Shown: piece after piece, positions 1 through 8,746 of the stretch
Layout of the letters: every line of letters starts with the position of its first letter
How positions within the stretch are numbered: the first letter of the stretch is position 1
From: Verrucomicrobiaceae bacterium
Lineage (GTDB): Bacteria > Verrucomicrobiota > Verrucomicrobiia > Verrucomicrobiales > Akkermansiaceae
Length of the DNA: 64,000 bases
Reading direction: 5' to 3'
Assembly (NCBI GenBank): GCA_027491155.1
Contig: JAIXWR010000035.1
Span: 62,001 to 126,000, forward strand
The notes under the pieces: generated by a model
Database searches by the model: none
What the model saw: the letters and a program-made list of their open reading frames with translations, nothing else
Told to the model about the DNA's origin: nothing
Made by a program: the position numbers and the translations under genes

Positions 1-1080
1 CGCCGCGATCCGTCCGCCCTGGCCGCGCTCGACCGCTTCATCCTCGACCACCCCTCGCACCCGCGCCTGGCCGAAGCCCGCCTCGCCGCCGCCCACGCCG
101 CGCTCGAGTCCGCCCCGCCGGACGCCGCTTTCGCCAAGGCCCTGCTCGACAGCCTTTCGCCCGAACAGGCCGCCGCCCTGCCGCCCGCCCCGCTCGCCCT
201 CGCCCGCATCCGGCTGGCCACCCGCGAGAAGCGCCCCGCCGATGCCGCCGCGCTGGCCGATGCCTTCCTCAAGCAGTTCCCGCAGGATCCCCGGGCCCCG
301 GAGATCCAGTTCGAACTCGGCCAGGCCCGCTTTGCCAACGGCGACTACAACCAGGCGCGCCTCGAAATGGAAAAGCTGGCCACCGCCTCGCCCGACGGCC
401 CCTTCGCCCCGGCCGCCCTGCTGATGGCCGCCAAGTCCGCCGTGCTGGTCGCCACCCCGGAATCCAAGACGGAAAGCCTCGCCCTCTTCGACCGCATCAT
501 CGCGCAGAAAGGCTCCTTCGCCGACATCGCCCGCCTCGAGAAAGCGCGGGTGCTCGACCATGCCGCCGCGGCGAAGGAATTGCTGCCGTGGTTCCAGTCG
601 ATGAAGAAGGACCACCCGCTGCGCCTGATCGCCGGCTTCGACCTTTGCGACGCGCTCTACAATAGCGCCGGTGCCGAGATCCCGCCCTTGGAGCAGGCCC
701 TCGCCATCTACCGCGAAATGCTCGACGGCGTCGCGGCGGAATCGCCCGACCGCTTCAAGATCCAGTACTTCATCGGCCGCGTGCTCGAACAACTGCCCGA
801 CCCGAAGAACCCGACGCAAAAGCGGCTCACCGAGGCGCTGGACGTTTATTTCTCCGTCCTCGAGGCCGCCGGCAGGCAGGCACCGGCCGACTGGCAGTGG
901 GTCGACAAGTGCGGCGTCCGCGCCCGCACCCTGCTTGAGAACGCCCAGCGCTGGGAGGCCGCCATCGCCATCGCCGTGCAGCATTCCAAGCTGCACAGCA
1001 CCACCGACCTGGCCCGCGACGCCGCCGAACGCGCCAACACGCTCAAGCTCGAGCAGATGATCTACGACGAGCGCGAGTGA
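1..1080 (+). CDS. TPR-like helical repeat protein, 5' end outside window
   Basis: The frame is open from base 1 to a TGA at 1080, so only the C-terminal 359 residues are visible. They are alanine- and leucine-rich, with repeated helix-turn-helix units typical of tetratricopeptide repeats; the clearest unit is around residues 89-125, with FLKQFPQDP followed by the ELGQARFANGDYNQA pattern. Such proteins are protein-protein scaffolds, often periplasmic in this phylum. The style resembles the larger TPR protein at 20550-22937, but no specific function can be read. The stop lies 4 bp from the stop of the convergent TM2 gene. The TPR call is firm in kind and vague in role. Confidence 0.75.
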   Translation, partial: RRDPSALAALDRFILDHPSHPRLAEARLAAAHAALESAPPDAAFAKALLDSLSPEQAAALPPAPLALARIRLATREKRPADAAALADAFLKQFPQDPRAPEIQFELGQARFANGDYNQARLEMEKLATASPDGPFAPAALLMAAKSAVLVATPESKTESLALFDRIIAQKGSFADIARLEKARVLDHAAAAKELLPWFQSMKKDHPLRLIAGFDLCDALYNSAGAEIPPLEQALAIYREMLDGVAAESPDRFKIQYFIGRVLEQLPDPKNPTQKRLTEALDVYFSVLEAAGRQAPADWQWVDKCGVRARTLLENAQRWEAAIAIAVQHSKLHSTTDLARDAAERANTLKLEQMIYDERE

Positions 1081-1084
1081 CGTT

Positions 1085-1519
1085 TCAGCCCGCCGAGTTC
1101 CGCTCGTCGATCTGGCCGTTCAGCGTGCAGAAGTCGTAGAGCCAGCCGATCCCGACCAGTCCGCCGGTGAACAGCCACAGCAATCCGGTCCAGATCTTGC
1201 CCATGTAGAAGCGGTGGATGCCCAGCGGCCCGATGAAGGTCTGCAAGAGCCACGCCACCGAGTAATCGACCGGCCCTTTCGCATACTTCCGCGAGGCCGT
1301 GCGCTCCATCCCGGGAATCAGGAACAGGTCGACGATCCAGCCGATCCCTAACAGCCCGAGCGTGAAGAACCAGATCGTCCCGGAAACCGGCCGCCCGAAG
1401 TAGAAGCGGTGAGCGCCGAAAAAGCCGAAGATCCAGAGGAGGTAACCGACCGCCTTGCTATGGGTTTGGGGAGTTTGCATGCCGCCTGGCAGCATCTCCG
1501 GATTTGCGCCCGCTGCCAT
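1085..1519 (-). CDS. Tandem TM2-domain membrane protein
   Basis: This 144-residue protein contains two TM2 domains in tandem. Each has a helix, a conserved turn with HRFYFG or HRFYMG, and a second helix ending in GIGWIVDLF or GIGWLYDF. TM2 domains are two-helix membrane hairpins of unknown biochemical role, common in bacteria. The two halves are clearly related, so this is an internal duplication. The ATG at 1519 has GGAA five bases upstream; an ATG at 1480 (MQTPQTHSK) is an alternative giving a 131-residue protein that keeps both domains. It is followed by a convergent gene and preceded by another small membrane protein on the same strand. Confidence 0.8.
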   Translation of the reverse strand: MAAGANPEMLPGGMQTPQTHSKAVGYLLWIFGFFGAHRFYFGRPVSGTIWFFTLGLLGIGWIVDLFLIPGMERTASRKYAKGPVDYSVAWLLQTFIGPLGIHRFYMGKIWTGLLWLFTGGLVGIGWLYDFCTLNGQIDERNSAG

Positions 1520-1549
1520 GGAAATTCCGGGGCCGGATTGGAGTGCTGC

Positions 1550-2254
1550 TTACCTCGGCTTCGGCGGAGCGGGAATCGCCACCGCTTTCGAAAGGTCCAT
1601 GGCCTTCAGGGCGGCCTCGGACTCTATCGTGGTGGAGCCATCGACCCTCAGGATCATCCACTTGCCATCGATCTCCGGCGAAATGAGCACCGGCGCGTTA
1701 GGATGGCTGCCGGTCGACATCCCGGGGAAATACAGCCAGTCGCCTTTGCACAGCTTGCCGACGGCGAGCATTCGGTCGACATCCGGCAGCAGATCCGCCG
1801 CTTCGAGTTGATCCAACACGCGCACCCCGGTCAGCCCCGCAAACTTCGCTTCTTCCGCGGCAAGTTCATCGGAAGGAAACGTGCCGTATTCTTCCTCGAA
1901 CCGAAACAGCGCCTCCCCGATCTGCCCGACATTGCTCATGCTCTCCACCCGCTCCGCCTGTATCTTGCTTTTCATGATCACCGGCGTGGCCAGCCCGGCG
2001 AGCACCGCGATGCCAAGGATCGAGATCGAGAGATATCCGGTGATCAGCCCGGTGATTGACATTCCCCGCCCGGCCAGCGCGCCGTTTGCCTTCTTGATCG
2101 CGGAAAGCGCCAGGTGCCCGGTGATCACCGCGGCGATCCCGCTGAGACCCAGCGTGAAGAACCCGAGCGGCCCGCAGATCACGCTGGCGATCGCCAGGCC
2201 GGTGGTTCTGGGCTTGAACGTTCCGGGCATCGGCGGCTGATAGGGGGTATCCAT
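1550..2254 (-). CDS. DUF4190-type membrane protein with prepilin-like hydrophobic segment
   Basis: The 234-residue product begins MDTPYQPP and has a DUF4190-like pair of helices (IASVICGPLGFFTLGLSG and the segment ending GHLALSAIKK), then a third hydrophobic stretch around residues 65-90 (SILGIAVLAGLATPVIMKSK). That third stretch resembles a pseudopilin N-terminal helix, and the soluble domain after it contains YGTFPSDE, as in many verrucomicrobial prepilin-like proteins. The ATG at 2254 is chosen because sequence upstream of it in the same frame is low-complexity shadow of the neighbouring gene. Function unknown; a membrane-anchored protein of the DUF4190 type is the safe description. Confidence 0.75.
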   Translation of the reverse strand: MDTPYQPPMPGTFKPRTTGLAIASVICGPLGFFTLGLSGIAAVITGHLALSAIKKANGALAGRGMSITGLITGYLSISILGIAVLAGLATPVIMKSKIQAERVESMSNVGQIGEALFRFEEEYGTFPSDELAAEEAKFAGLTGVRVLDQLEAADLLPDVDRMLAVGKLCKGDWLYFPGMSTGSHPNAPVLISPEIDGKWMILRVDGSTTIESEAALKAMDLSKAVAIPAPPKPR

Positions 2255-2351
2255 GATGCGGAGGCTGCCGCAGGCTGGTCGTTGCGGCAAGCTTCCCGTG
2301 CCTCCGGACCCGGGGTTTGACAGCCCGCCCGGGGATCGGGAACATGCGCCC

Positions 2352-2723
2352 ATGTTGAAAAGCATCCTCATCGCCACCATGTCCGCCGTCCTTGCCACTT
2401 CCGCCGTCGCCGAAAACGAGTTCCGCCACGTGGTCCTCTTCAAGTTCAAGGCCGGTGCCACCGCCGAACAGATCAAGGAGGTCGAGAAGGCCTTTGCCGA
2501 ACTGCCCAAGAAGATCGACGCGATCCAGGACTTCGAGTGGGGCCCCAGCGAGAGCGTGGAAGGCCTCAACGACGGCTTCACCCACTGCTTCTTCGTGACC
2601 TTCAAGGACAAGGCCGGCCTCGAGGCCTACCTCCCGCACGAGGCGCACAAGGCCTTCGGCGCGAAGCTCAAGCCGATCCTCGAAAAGGCGCTCGTCTTCG
2701 ACTACACGGCGAAGAAGGAGTGA
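2352..2723 (+). CDS. Secreted Dabb-family (stress responsive A/B barrel) protein
   Basis: A 123-residue protein with an N-terminal signal peptide (hydrophobic residues 4-20, ending AVA-EN) followed by a complete Dabb domain. The domain opens with FRHVVLFKFKAGA and contains the conserved DFEWGPS and THCFFVTF segments and an HEAHKAF helix. Dabb proteins are small dimeric alpha+beta barrels; some are enzymes, most in bacteria are uncharacterised. The export signal is what makes this version notable. The ATG at 2352 is preferred because earlier in-frame starts lack a signal peptide. A TGCGGCA/TGCCGCA hairpin at 2736-2752 follows the stop. Confidence 0.85.
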   Translation: MLKSILIATMSAVLATSAVAENEFRHVVLFKFKAGATAEQIKEVEKAFAELPKKIDAIQDFEWGPSESVEGLNDGFTHCFFVTFKDKAGLEAYLPHEAHKAFGAKLKPILEKALVFDYTAKKE

Positions 2724-2735
2724 CTTCACCGTGGC

Positions 2736-2752
2736 TGCGGCATCTTGCCGCA
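2736..2752 (+). terminator. Short hairpin after the Dabb gene
   Basis: A perfect 7-bp stem TGCGGCA/TGCCGCA with a 3-nt loop lies 13 bases after the stop of the Dabb gene. There is no T tract, so intrinsic termination is uncertain; it may simply protect the 3' end. Confidence 0.35.
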
Positions 2753-2788
2753 CGCCCTGCCCCGGTCTTCTGTTCGGCAGACAACCAG

Positions 2789-3217
2789 ATGAGCACGAAG
2801 GCTATCGCGAAAGCTGCATTCTTTATTGGACTGCCGCCTTTGCTGGTCGCCCCGTTCGCGATCATCTTGGGCGGAGGATACATTCTCCAATCCGTCGGTC
2901 TTCTGAACGACCCCGGGGGAGTGCCCTTTGATTGGGGATTCGGAGGGGTTCTCTACTGTCTCGGCATCCCGATCTGGCTCGGCTACCTCTGGGCCGCTGG
3001 CTCGCAGCGATCCACCGACAGCCTCAAGTTGTTTTGGATGATCTCGCTCGGTATGAATGCGATTTGGGCAGTCTTTTTTCTCGGCACGACACTTCGGCCA
3101 GATCGACTCTCGTCACCTTCCGTTGTTTGGGCGGTCTACGCCTTCTTCCCCGCCGTGCTGCTCTTCGTATCGTATTTCGGCTACCTGGCCGCATCGAGAG
3201 GTGGGCGGACTTCCTAG
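2789..3217 (+). CDS. Four-helix membrane protein of unknown function
   Basis: This 142-residue protein starts at an ATG (MSTKAIAKAAFF) and has four predicted membrane helices: about residues 8-30, 50-70, 82-100 and 112-135. The short C-terminus is ASRGGRTS. I recognise no family. Its third-position base use looks more AT-rich than that of its neighbours, with codons such as ATT, TTT and GCA, which would fit a recent arrival or a weakly expressed gene. It stands alone between the Dabb gene upstream and the convergent PQQ-type gene downstream, so context does not suggest a job. Confidence 0.65.
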   Translation: MSTKAIAKAAFFIGLPPLLVAPFAIILGGGYILQSVGLLNDPGGVPFDWGFGGVLYCLGIPIWLGYLWAAGSQRSTDSLKLFWMISLGMNAIWAVFFLGTTLRPDRLSSPSVVWAVYAFFPAVLLFVSYFGYLAASRGGRTS

Positions 3218-3290
3218 CCGAGAAAGAATCACCAAGCTTCCCAACGCGCGGCCTTGTGGTCGCGCGCCTCCAATTAGACGAAATACAAAC

Positions 3291-3350
3291 GGGCGGCTGC
3301 GAAGCCGCCCGTCCGCCGTCATGTCGCTTGCAAAGCGACACTCCGATCAA
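3291..3350 (-). repeat. Single copy of the 40-bp hairpin repeat plus GC hairpin
   Basis: Read on the minus strand, 3350-3311 matches the 40-bp unit found three times at 5811-5930: GGAGTGTCGC, a TTGCA-like loop, GCGACATGACGGCGGAC. It is followed at 3310-3291 by a GC-rich hairpin with an 8-bp stem (GGGCGGCT/AGCCGCCC). The unit starts within the stop codon region of the PQQ-type gene, so it forms the first bases of that gene's 3' UTR. No T tract follows. Confidence 0.7.
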
Positions 3351-4645
3351 GCCTTCACGTCGAAGCAGAACAGCAGGTCCTGGTCGCGCAGGTAGAGCTT
3401 GCCGCCGATGACCACCGGATGGGTCCAGACCTTGCCCTGGGTGCCGTCGCGGAGCTTCGTTTTGCCGGGCATCGGGAAGCGCCCCTTTTCCTTGAAGCCG
3501 TCCGGCGTGGCCTCGACCAGGAAGACCGAGCCTTCCTGCTCGTCCATGCAGTAGAGCATCCCGTCGGCGTAATGGACGGCTCCTTTCTGAATGCCTTCGC
3601 CGCGCTGGTTCCACTTTTCCTCACCGGTCTTGAAATCCTGGCAAACCAGCCCGCCGCCGTCGGAGAAGCCGTAAAGGTAGCCGTCGACCAGCACCACGCC
3701 GCCGTGGTGGTTCTTCATCACCTTGTTCTTCCAGACGTCCTCGGCTTCGCCGCCGTCGATCTTCACCAGCTTGCTGCCGCCGCCGTAGCCGGAGGTGATG
3801 TAAACCTTGCCGTCCTCGTAGATCGGCGTCGGGATCACTGCGGTGCGGCCCTCCGGCCACTTGGAAGTCCACAGCACCTCGCCGGTCTTCGCATCCACCC
3901 CGGCCAGCGTGTTCATGAAGAGCTGGATGTACTGCCGCTTGCCTTTCACGTCCGCCGCGACCAGCGACGAATACTGGGCGTTGTCCTCCAGGCCCTTGCT
4001 GCGCCACAGCTCCTTGCCGGTCTTCTTGTCGAAGGCGACGATCGCGCCCTCCTTGCCGCCCGGGGTGACCACCAGCTGGTCGCCGTCGACCAGCGGGGAC
4101 TCGGCGTAACCCCACTCCGGCACCTTGCCGCCGAAGTCCTCGACCAGGTCCTTGTTCCACTTGCGGGTGCCCTTGTCGGCCGACAGGCAGGTCAGCTCGC
4201 CGTTCGCGCTGATCGCATAGACCAGCCCGTCGCTGACCGTCGCCGCGCCGCGCGGCCCGCTGCCCCAGCCGGTGCTGTAGCCCTTTTCCGGATCATCGCC
4301 GATCGGCGTCGACCACAGTTCCTTGCCGCCCGCGGCATCGATGCAGATGATCTCCGCCTTCCCGCGGCGGGTTCCGGTCACGTAGATCCTGCCGCCGGAG
4401 ATCACCGGCGCGCTGTAGCCCTTGCCGGCTTTCTCGAAGGACCATAGCAGCTTCGGCCCTTTCTCCGGCCACTCCTTGAGCAGCCCCTTGTCGGGCGAAA
4501 GTCCGTCGCGCGCCGGGCCGCGCCAGGTCGGCCATTCCGCCCCGCCCTTAGCGGCCACGGTTCGGTTCTGCGCGCCAAGCGGCAGGGTTCCAAGGGCGAA
4601 GGCCAGCGCCAGAAGCGCCGGGATGCGGGTGGGGATCGTGTTCAT
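3347..4645 (-). CDS. Secreted PQQ-type beta-propeller (BamB-like) protein
   Basis: The 432-residue product has a signal peptide (residues 1-26, ending GAQ) and then an eight-bladed PQQ-like propeller. It opens with the WPTWRGPARDGLS element, common in planctomycete and verrucomicrobial outer-membrane-assembly-like proteins, and shows repeated blade signatures such as ICIDAAGGKELWS, VAFDKKTGKELWR and VDAKTGEVLW. These folds bind partners or quinone cofactors; no dehydrogenase catalytic residues are evident, so a periplasmic binding or scaffold role is more likely than enzymatic activity. The ATG at 4645 is preferred to the one five codons upstream because it starts a normal signal peptide. Confidence 0.85.
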   Translation of the reverse strand: MNTIPTRIPALLALAFALGTLPLGAQNRTVAAKGGAEWPTWRGPARDGLSPDKGLLKEWPEKGPKLLWSFEKAGKGYSAPVISGGRIYVTGTRRGKAEIICIDAAGGKELWSTPIGDDPEKGYSTGWGSGPRGAATVSDGLVYAISANGELTCLSADKGTRKWNKDLVEDFGGKVPEWGYAESPLVDGDQLVVTPGGKEGAIVAFDKKTGKELWRSKGLEDNAQYSSLVAADVKGKRQYIQLFMNTLAGVDAKTGEVLWTSKWPEGRTAVIPTPIYEDGKVYITSGYGGGSKLVKIDGGEAEDVWKNKVMKNHHGGVVLVDGYLYGFSDGGGLVCQDFKTGEEKWNQRGEGIQKGAVHYADGMLYCMDEQEGSVFLVEATPDGFKEKGRFPMPGKTKLRDGTQGKVWTHPVVIGGKLYLRDQDLLFCFDVKA

Positions 4646-4779
4646 GCTGTGGGAAATCAAACACGCCTTACGGCCGGAATCATCCTCAAAATTCAGCGAT
4701 CCCGCCGGGCCCCGGCTGCTGACACTCGCGGCCGGGTTTCACTGATGAAATCCGGGCTGCCCTTTCGTAAGCTGCCGCC

Positions 4780-5769
4780 ATGGAAAGCACCGACCTCTCG
4801 CGCCGCGGCTTCGTCGGCACCGCCCTCGCCGGCATGGCGGCCCTGACCGCAAAATCCTCCGCCCAGGAGCCCGCGCCCGCCAAGCCCTTCCGCGATCCCT
4901 TCGTCTACCGCTTCAAGATCGGCGCCCTGGAAGCCTTCTCGATCAGCGACTGCGACCTCGGCTTCCGCGAGGGCCTCGGCCTGATGTGGCCGGAAGAGAA
5001 AAGGCCACAAATGAAAGAGGCCATGGAAAACCACGGCGAGCGGCTCGATGTCGTCCCGCTCTACGTCAACGTGCTGGTCATCCGCTCCGGCAAGGACGTC
5101 GCCCTCTTCGACGCCGGCTTCGGCAAGGTCAACAACCCGCGGATGGGCTGGCTCCGGGAAGGGCTCGCCGCCGTGGGCATGACGCCGGAGCAAGTCACCG
5201 CCGGCTTTCTCAGCCACGCCCACTCGGACCACCTCAACGGCTTCGTCCTCGACGGCAAGCCGGCCTTTCCGAACGCGAAGATCCATCTCCTCGAGGCCGA
5301 GCTGGCCTTCTGGCGAGGGGAGAATCCGGACTTCTCCAAGTCGAAGCGCAACAAGGAGCAGCTCCCCGGAATGATCAAGGAGGTGCGCTCCCACTTCGAC
5401 ACCCTGCAAGCCAACCTTGTCCCGGTGAAGGACGGCGCGGAACTCCTCGGCGGCATCGTCCGCGTCGAAGCCGCCCCCGGCCACACCGACGGCCATGCCT
5501 GCTTCCGCATCCGCTCCGGCAACGACGAGCTGCTCCACCTGATGGACCTCGCCCACCACCACCTGCTGATGTTCGCCGATCCGGAATGGTTCATCGCCTT
5601 CGACCACGATCCGGTCACCGCGATCGCCACCCGCAAGAAGTTCTGGAAGGACGCCGCCGCCAAAAGGACCCGCTGCTACGGCTTCCATCTGCCCTGGCCG
5701 GGGCTCGGACACGTGCTGTCCGATGGCGAAGCCTACCGCTGGTGGGCCGAGCGCTGGAGCTGGAGCTGA
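4780..5769 (+). CDS. Tat-exported metallo-beta-lactamase-fold hydrolase
   Basis: This 329-residue protein has an N-terminal twin-arginine signal (DLSRRGFVGTALAGMAAL) and the MBL-fold metal motif HAHSDHLNG near residue 145. It also has the later ligands APGHTDGH (about residue 232) and MDLAHHH, giving the two-zinc site of the superfamily. The aspartate motif LFDAGFG precedes the HxHxDH motif as expected. Relatives include lactonases and other hydrolases acting on small esters or lactones; the substrate here cannot be assigned. It is a single gene followed by the 40-bp hairpin repeats. Tat export implies folding with metal in the cytoplasm before secretion. Confidence 0.87.
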   Translation: MESTDLSRRGFVGTALAGMAALTAKSSAQEPAPAKPFRDPFVYRFKIGALEAFSISDCDLGFREGLGLMWPEEKRPQMKEAMENHGERLDVVPLYVNVLVIRSGKDVALFDAGFGKVNNPRMGWLREGLAAVGMTPEQVTAGFLSHAHSDHLNGFVLDGKPAFPNAKIHLLEAELAFWRGENPDFSKSKRNKEQLPGMIKEVRSHFDTLQANLVPVKDGAELLGGIVRVEAAPGHTDGHACFRIRSGNDELLHLMDLAHHHLLMFADPEWFIAFDHDPVTAIATRKKFWKDAAAKRTRCYGFHLPWPGLGHVLSDGEAYRWWAERWSWS

Positions 5770-5810
5770 GCCCCCCTCCGACCGTCTGCCGTCCCAGGAG
5801 CGCTTTCACC

Positions 5811-5947
5811 ATTGGAGTGTCGCCCTGCAGGCGACATGACGGCGCACGGGATTGGAGTGTCGCCTTGCAGCCGACATCACGGCGGACGGGATTGGAGTGT
5901 CGCCTTGCAGGCGACATGACGGCGGACGGGCGACCTCGAGGTCGCCC
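5811..5947 (+). repeat. Three tandem 40-bp hairpin units plus 20-bp palindrome
   Basis: Units lie at 5811-5850, 5851-5890 and 5891-5930, each exactly 40 bp and beginning ATTGGAGTGTCGC. The first and third can fold a perfect 7-bp stem TGTCGCC/GGCGACA around a 5-nt loop; the second has a mismatch. The array ends in a perfect 20-bp palindrome at 5928-5947 (GGGCGACCTCGAGGTCGCCC). It sits between convergent genes, 41 bp after the MBL-fold gene. A single inverted copy occurs at 3311-3350. Confidence 0.9.
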
Positions 5948-5978
5948 GAAGCGTCCCCATCCCACCTTCAATCCCCCC

Positions 5979-7790
5979 TCATCGCGTCACCTGCGGCGCG
6001 AACCAGCAGCCCCAGTCCGATCCGATACCATCGCCGGCATCCTCGACCAGGAGCTCGATCTTCGACACGCCTTCGACGCCCACCTTGAAACTTCTCAACA
6101 CACCCGGCTCGGTCCTCGGCGACCTCCACAACTCCTTGCCGTCCGCCATCACCACGAACACGCAGCTTCCGCCATCCCGACCGTCGGGAATGCCCGCGTG
6201 ACCTTCCAGCGTCGTCCATTTCCCGCCGAGATCCCAGACGTGGCTCGACTTGGCATGGGCGTAAAGTCCGCGCGGAAAGAGCCGCGAGCCACAGGAAAAC
6301 AGTAGCCCTTCCGGCAGCCGGTTCGGCACCGCACGCCCGTAGCCCACCCGTGCCGACACCGTCGCCGCTTCCGACAAATGGCACAGCGCCCCCTCCGCCG
6401 CCGCCGGGGCCGGGCCGGGCTTGAAATCCACGCTCGCCGCAAGAAGCCGCGCGGTCTCCTTCACCAGGGGTTCCGCATTCGAGGCCTCCACCGCCTTCAA
6501 CGCCGCCGCGACGCCATCGGCCGGTCCGTCCAGACTCTCTAACAGCGGCGCCAGCTCCAGCCGCGCCTGGCTCGCGGAAAGATCCACGCTGCCATCCTTC
6601 GCCACCCGATAGGGAAAGGTGATCCGGCTGCTCGCTCCGGCAAACGAGTTCGCCGCGCCGTTCGCCTGCACCACCACCACGCGGAGCACGCCGGACTTGC
6701 CCGCCGCCAGCGCGTTGGCCTCCAGCGTGAACTTCCCTTCCGCATCGGGGATCGCCGTGCAGGTCGTCGCGTCGTAGTCGCCGCCGCCGTCCGGGTCCAT
6801 GTAACCGAGCACCGCATAAGCCGGCGGATCCGCCTTCACGGTGCCGGACAGGGTGAAGGACTTCCCGCGGTTCTCGATCTTCACCGCACTCACCTCCGCG
6901 TTCGACGGCAGGTCGATCCCTTTCACCGATCCGCTGAAGATCGGGTGCGACGCCAGCTTCAAGCCGTGCGCCAGGGTCAGGAACGATCCCTTCCCTTCGC
7001 CGCGCAGGTTCTCGCCGTAGGTCCGGTTCCCGCTCCCCATCAGCGCCGTCCCGAAGGCCGCCTCCTCGTCCGGCCGCTCCTTGTTGTGCGGCAGCCCGAG
7101 CGCGTGACCGAGTTCATGGCAGACGCCGCCGATGAAGATCGAGTTGTAGCGGCCGATCGAAATGTCGCCGTACTGCCCGTCCCGCACCCGCGGCTCCTTC
7201 TTCGCCAGCGACTCCAGCTCGAGGATCGGCGAGTCCACCTGCCACGCCGTGCCGCTGCGGTTCGATCCGCCGGCATAGTAAGGACTGTTCTGCGTGATGA
7301 TCCGCTGCTCCGGATCCCAGTTCGACATGTTGCAGAAGATCACGATCGTCTCCTTGTCCGGATCGATCCCCGCCGCGCGCAAGGTCGGCAGGCACTCGTT
7401 GCGGATCGGCCCGCCGGACTGGACGTCGTAGTTCGCGTAGGGCTGCCGGCCCTTCACGAGGTGAACCTTCATCTTCCCGTCCTCCGCGTAATCGAGCCGG
7501 ATGGTCCGCGGCCCGAAGCCCAGCCGCTTCATCTCCTTCGCGTAGAAATCCCGGATGTCCTCCAGGATCGCCCCCAGCCGCTCCCGGTAGCGCGGCGCCG
7601 GTTCACGGTCGGACGGCGTCCAATACACGATGTGGATCTTCTTCTCCGCCCGCTGCGGGTCCTTCGCCTGCCACGCATCGAGGATCGCCCGCGCCTGCGG
7701 CACCTTGGCGTCGATCTCCGCCTGGGGCGAAGCCATCGCGACCGAAACCAGACAAAAGGGCAGAAAACAGGCAGGAATACTCAGTTTCAC
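5979..7790 (-). CDS. Secreted metzincin-like zinc protease with C-terminal NPCBM-type domain
   Basis: From a GTG at 7790 the product is 603 residues. It has a signal peptide (residues 1-20), a protease region with [11 protein letters not shown] around residue 225, and a C-terminal carbohydrate-binding-like domain from about residue 465 to the end ([31 protein letters not shown]), typical of NPCBM/NEW2. The zinc motif has the HExxHxxGxxH form of metzincins. The GTG is favoured because it begins a signal peptide and GGAGG lies just upstream, although very close; an upstream ATG at 7889 would add a basic non-signal stretch. Likely role: extracellular or periplasmic degradation of glycan-bearing protein, inferred from the domains. 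Confidence 0.82.
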   Translation of the reverse strand: MKLSIPACFLPFCLVSVAMASPQAEIDAKVPQARAILDAWQAKDPQRAEKKIHIVYWTPSDREPAPRYRERLGAILEDIRDFYAKEMKRLGFGPRTIRLDYAEDGKMKVHLVKGRQPYANYDVQSGGPIRNECLPTLRAAGIDPDKETIVIFCNMSNWDPEQRIITQNSPYYAGGSNRSGTAWQVDSPILELESLAKKEPRVRDGQYGDISIGRYNSIFIGGVCHELGHALGLPHNKERPDEEAAFGTALMGSGNRTYGENLRGEGKGSFLTLAHGLKLASHPIFSGSVKGIDLPSNAEVSAVKIENRGKSFTLSGTVKADPPAYAVLGYMDPDGGGDYDATTCTAIPDAEGKFTLEANALAAGKSGVLRVVVVQANGAANSFAGASSRITFPYRVAKDGSVDLSASQARLELAPLLESLDGPADGVAAALKAVEASNAEPLVKETARLLAASVDFKPGPAPAAAEGALCHLSEAATVSARVGYGRAVPNRLPEGLLFSCGSRLFPRGLYAHAKSSHVWDLGGKWTTLEGHAGIPDGRDGGSCVFVVMADGKELWRSPRTEPGVLRSFKVGVEGVSKIELLVEDAGDGIGSDWGCWFAPQVTR

Positions 7791-7904
7791 GCCTCCAAAA
7801 CGACGCCAATCACCAGATCCATCCAAGAACTTGCGCCCGGCGCTGCATTTCCCCTGCCCGCCCGCGGTCCGCGCTCTTTCCCGCACCACATTCCGGCTTT
7901 TCCC

Positions 7905-7933
7905 TTGCCAACCCGGGTCCGCCTCCCTATTTC
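7905..7933 (+). promoter_or_regulatory. Candidate rpsB promoter
   Basis: TTGCCA at 7905-7910 and TATTTC at 7928-7933 are separated by 17 bp, a good sigma-70-type spacing. The predicted start would leave a leader of roughly 105 nt before rpsB. This is pattern matching only. Confidence 0.45.
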
Positions 7934-7966
7934 GCCAGCCCCTTCACGCGCCGCCTCAGCACCAAA

Positions 7967-8003
7967 GGAAAACCGGAGGGACCAACCAAGCGGCGGGTTT
8001 TCC
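7967..8003 (+). promoter_or_regulatory. Inverted repeat in the rpsB leader
   Basis: GGAAAACC (7967-7974) and GGTTTTCC (7996-8003) form a perfect 8-bp stem, with 21 nt between, inside the presumed 5' leader of rpsB. Leaders of rpsB are known in several phyla to carry structured autoregulatory RNA bound by S2; whether this stem belongs to such an element is not established. Confidence 0.4.
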
Positions 8004-8046
8004 AAGAATCGCCCGACCTGAATCAAGGCGGGACAACCCCAGAATC

Positions 8047-8730
8047 ATGATCAACGAACTCATCAGCGACATGGTGGACGCCGGCGTCCACTACGGCCAC
8101 CAGACCAAGAAGTGGAATCCGAAAATGAAGCCCTACCTCATGAAGGACAAGGGCGGCATTTACATCATCAACCTCGAGCAGACGGTCCGCTGCCTCGACA
8201 AGGCCTCCGACTTCCTTTCCAACCTCGCCGGCAAGAACAAGAAGATCCTCTTCGTCGGCTGCAAGCGCCAGGCCCAGGACGCCATCCGCGAAGCCGCGGA
8301 AGCCACCGGCCAATACTACGTCAACCACCGCTGGCTCGGCGGCATGCTCACCAACATGAGCACCGTCAAGAAGTCGATCGAACGCCTCAAGTGGCTCGAG
8401 AACATCGAGAAGCAGCCGGAGTTCAAGTCGATGTCCAAGAAGGAGCTCTCCGCCCTCGGCCGCGAGCGTGAAAAGCTTCTGCGCAACCTCCGCGGGATCC
8501 GCGGCCTGGAAGGCAAGCCGGACGCCATCGTGATCGTCGACTCCGCCCGCGAGTCGATCGCCGTCGCCGAAGCCCGCCGCCTGGAAATCCCGATCGTCGC
8601 GATCGTCGACACCAACGCCGACCCGGCCGTCATCGACTACCCGATCCCCGGCAACGACGACGCCGTCCGCGCCATCCGCATCATCCTCCAGAACCTGGTC
8701 GACGCCATCGTCGCCGGCAAGAAAGGCTGA
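8047..8730 (+). CDS. rpsB: 30S ribosomal protein S2
   Basis: The 227-residue product is a full-length S2. It begins with the conserved [11 protein letters not shown]-like segment ([18 protein letters not shown]) and contains [19 protein letters not shown] and the [13 protein letters not shown] segment. S2 joins late in 30S assembly and helps recruit S1. It is slightly shorter than the E. coli protein because the C-terminal tail is brief. The ATG at 8047 is preceded by AAGGCGGG. rpsB is followed by tsf, the usual bacterial order, but a strong terminator-like hairpin lies between them, so tsf may be expressed by read-through. A promoter candidate and leader stem lie upstream. Confidence 0.98.
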   Translation: MINELISDMVDAGVHYGHQTKKWNPKMKPYLMKDKGGIYIINLEQTVRCLDKASDFLSNLAGKNKKILFVGCKRQAQDAIREAAEATGQYYVNHRWLGGMLTNMSTVKKSIERLKWLENIEKQPEFKSMSKKELSALGREREKLLRNLRGIRGLEGKPDAIVIVDSARESIAVAEARRLEIPIVAIVDTNADPAVIDYPIPGNDDAVRAIRIILQNLVDAIVAGKKG

Positions 8731-8746
8731 TTCGTCACTTCCCCGC

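Noticed and set aside
1550-2611. Longer form (353 residues) of the DUF4190-type protein
   Set aside because: The extra 119 N-terminal residues are antisense to the Dabb gene and unlike any protein start; the ATG at 2254 gives the family-type N-terminus.
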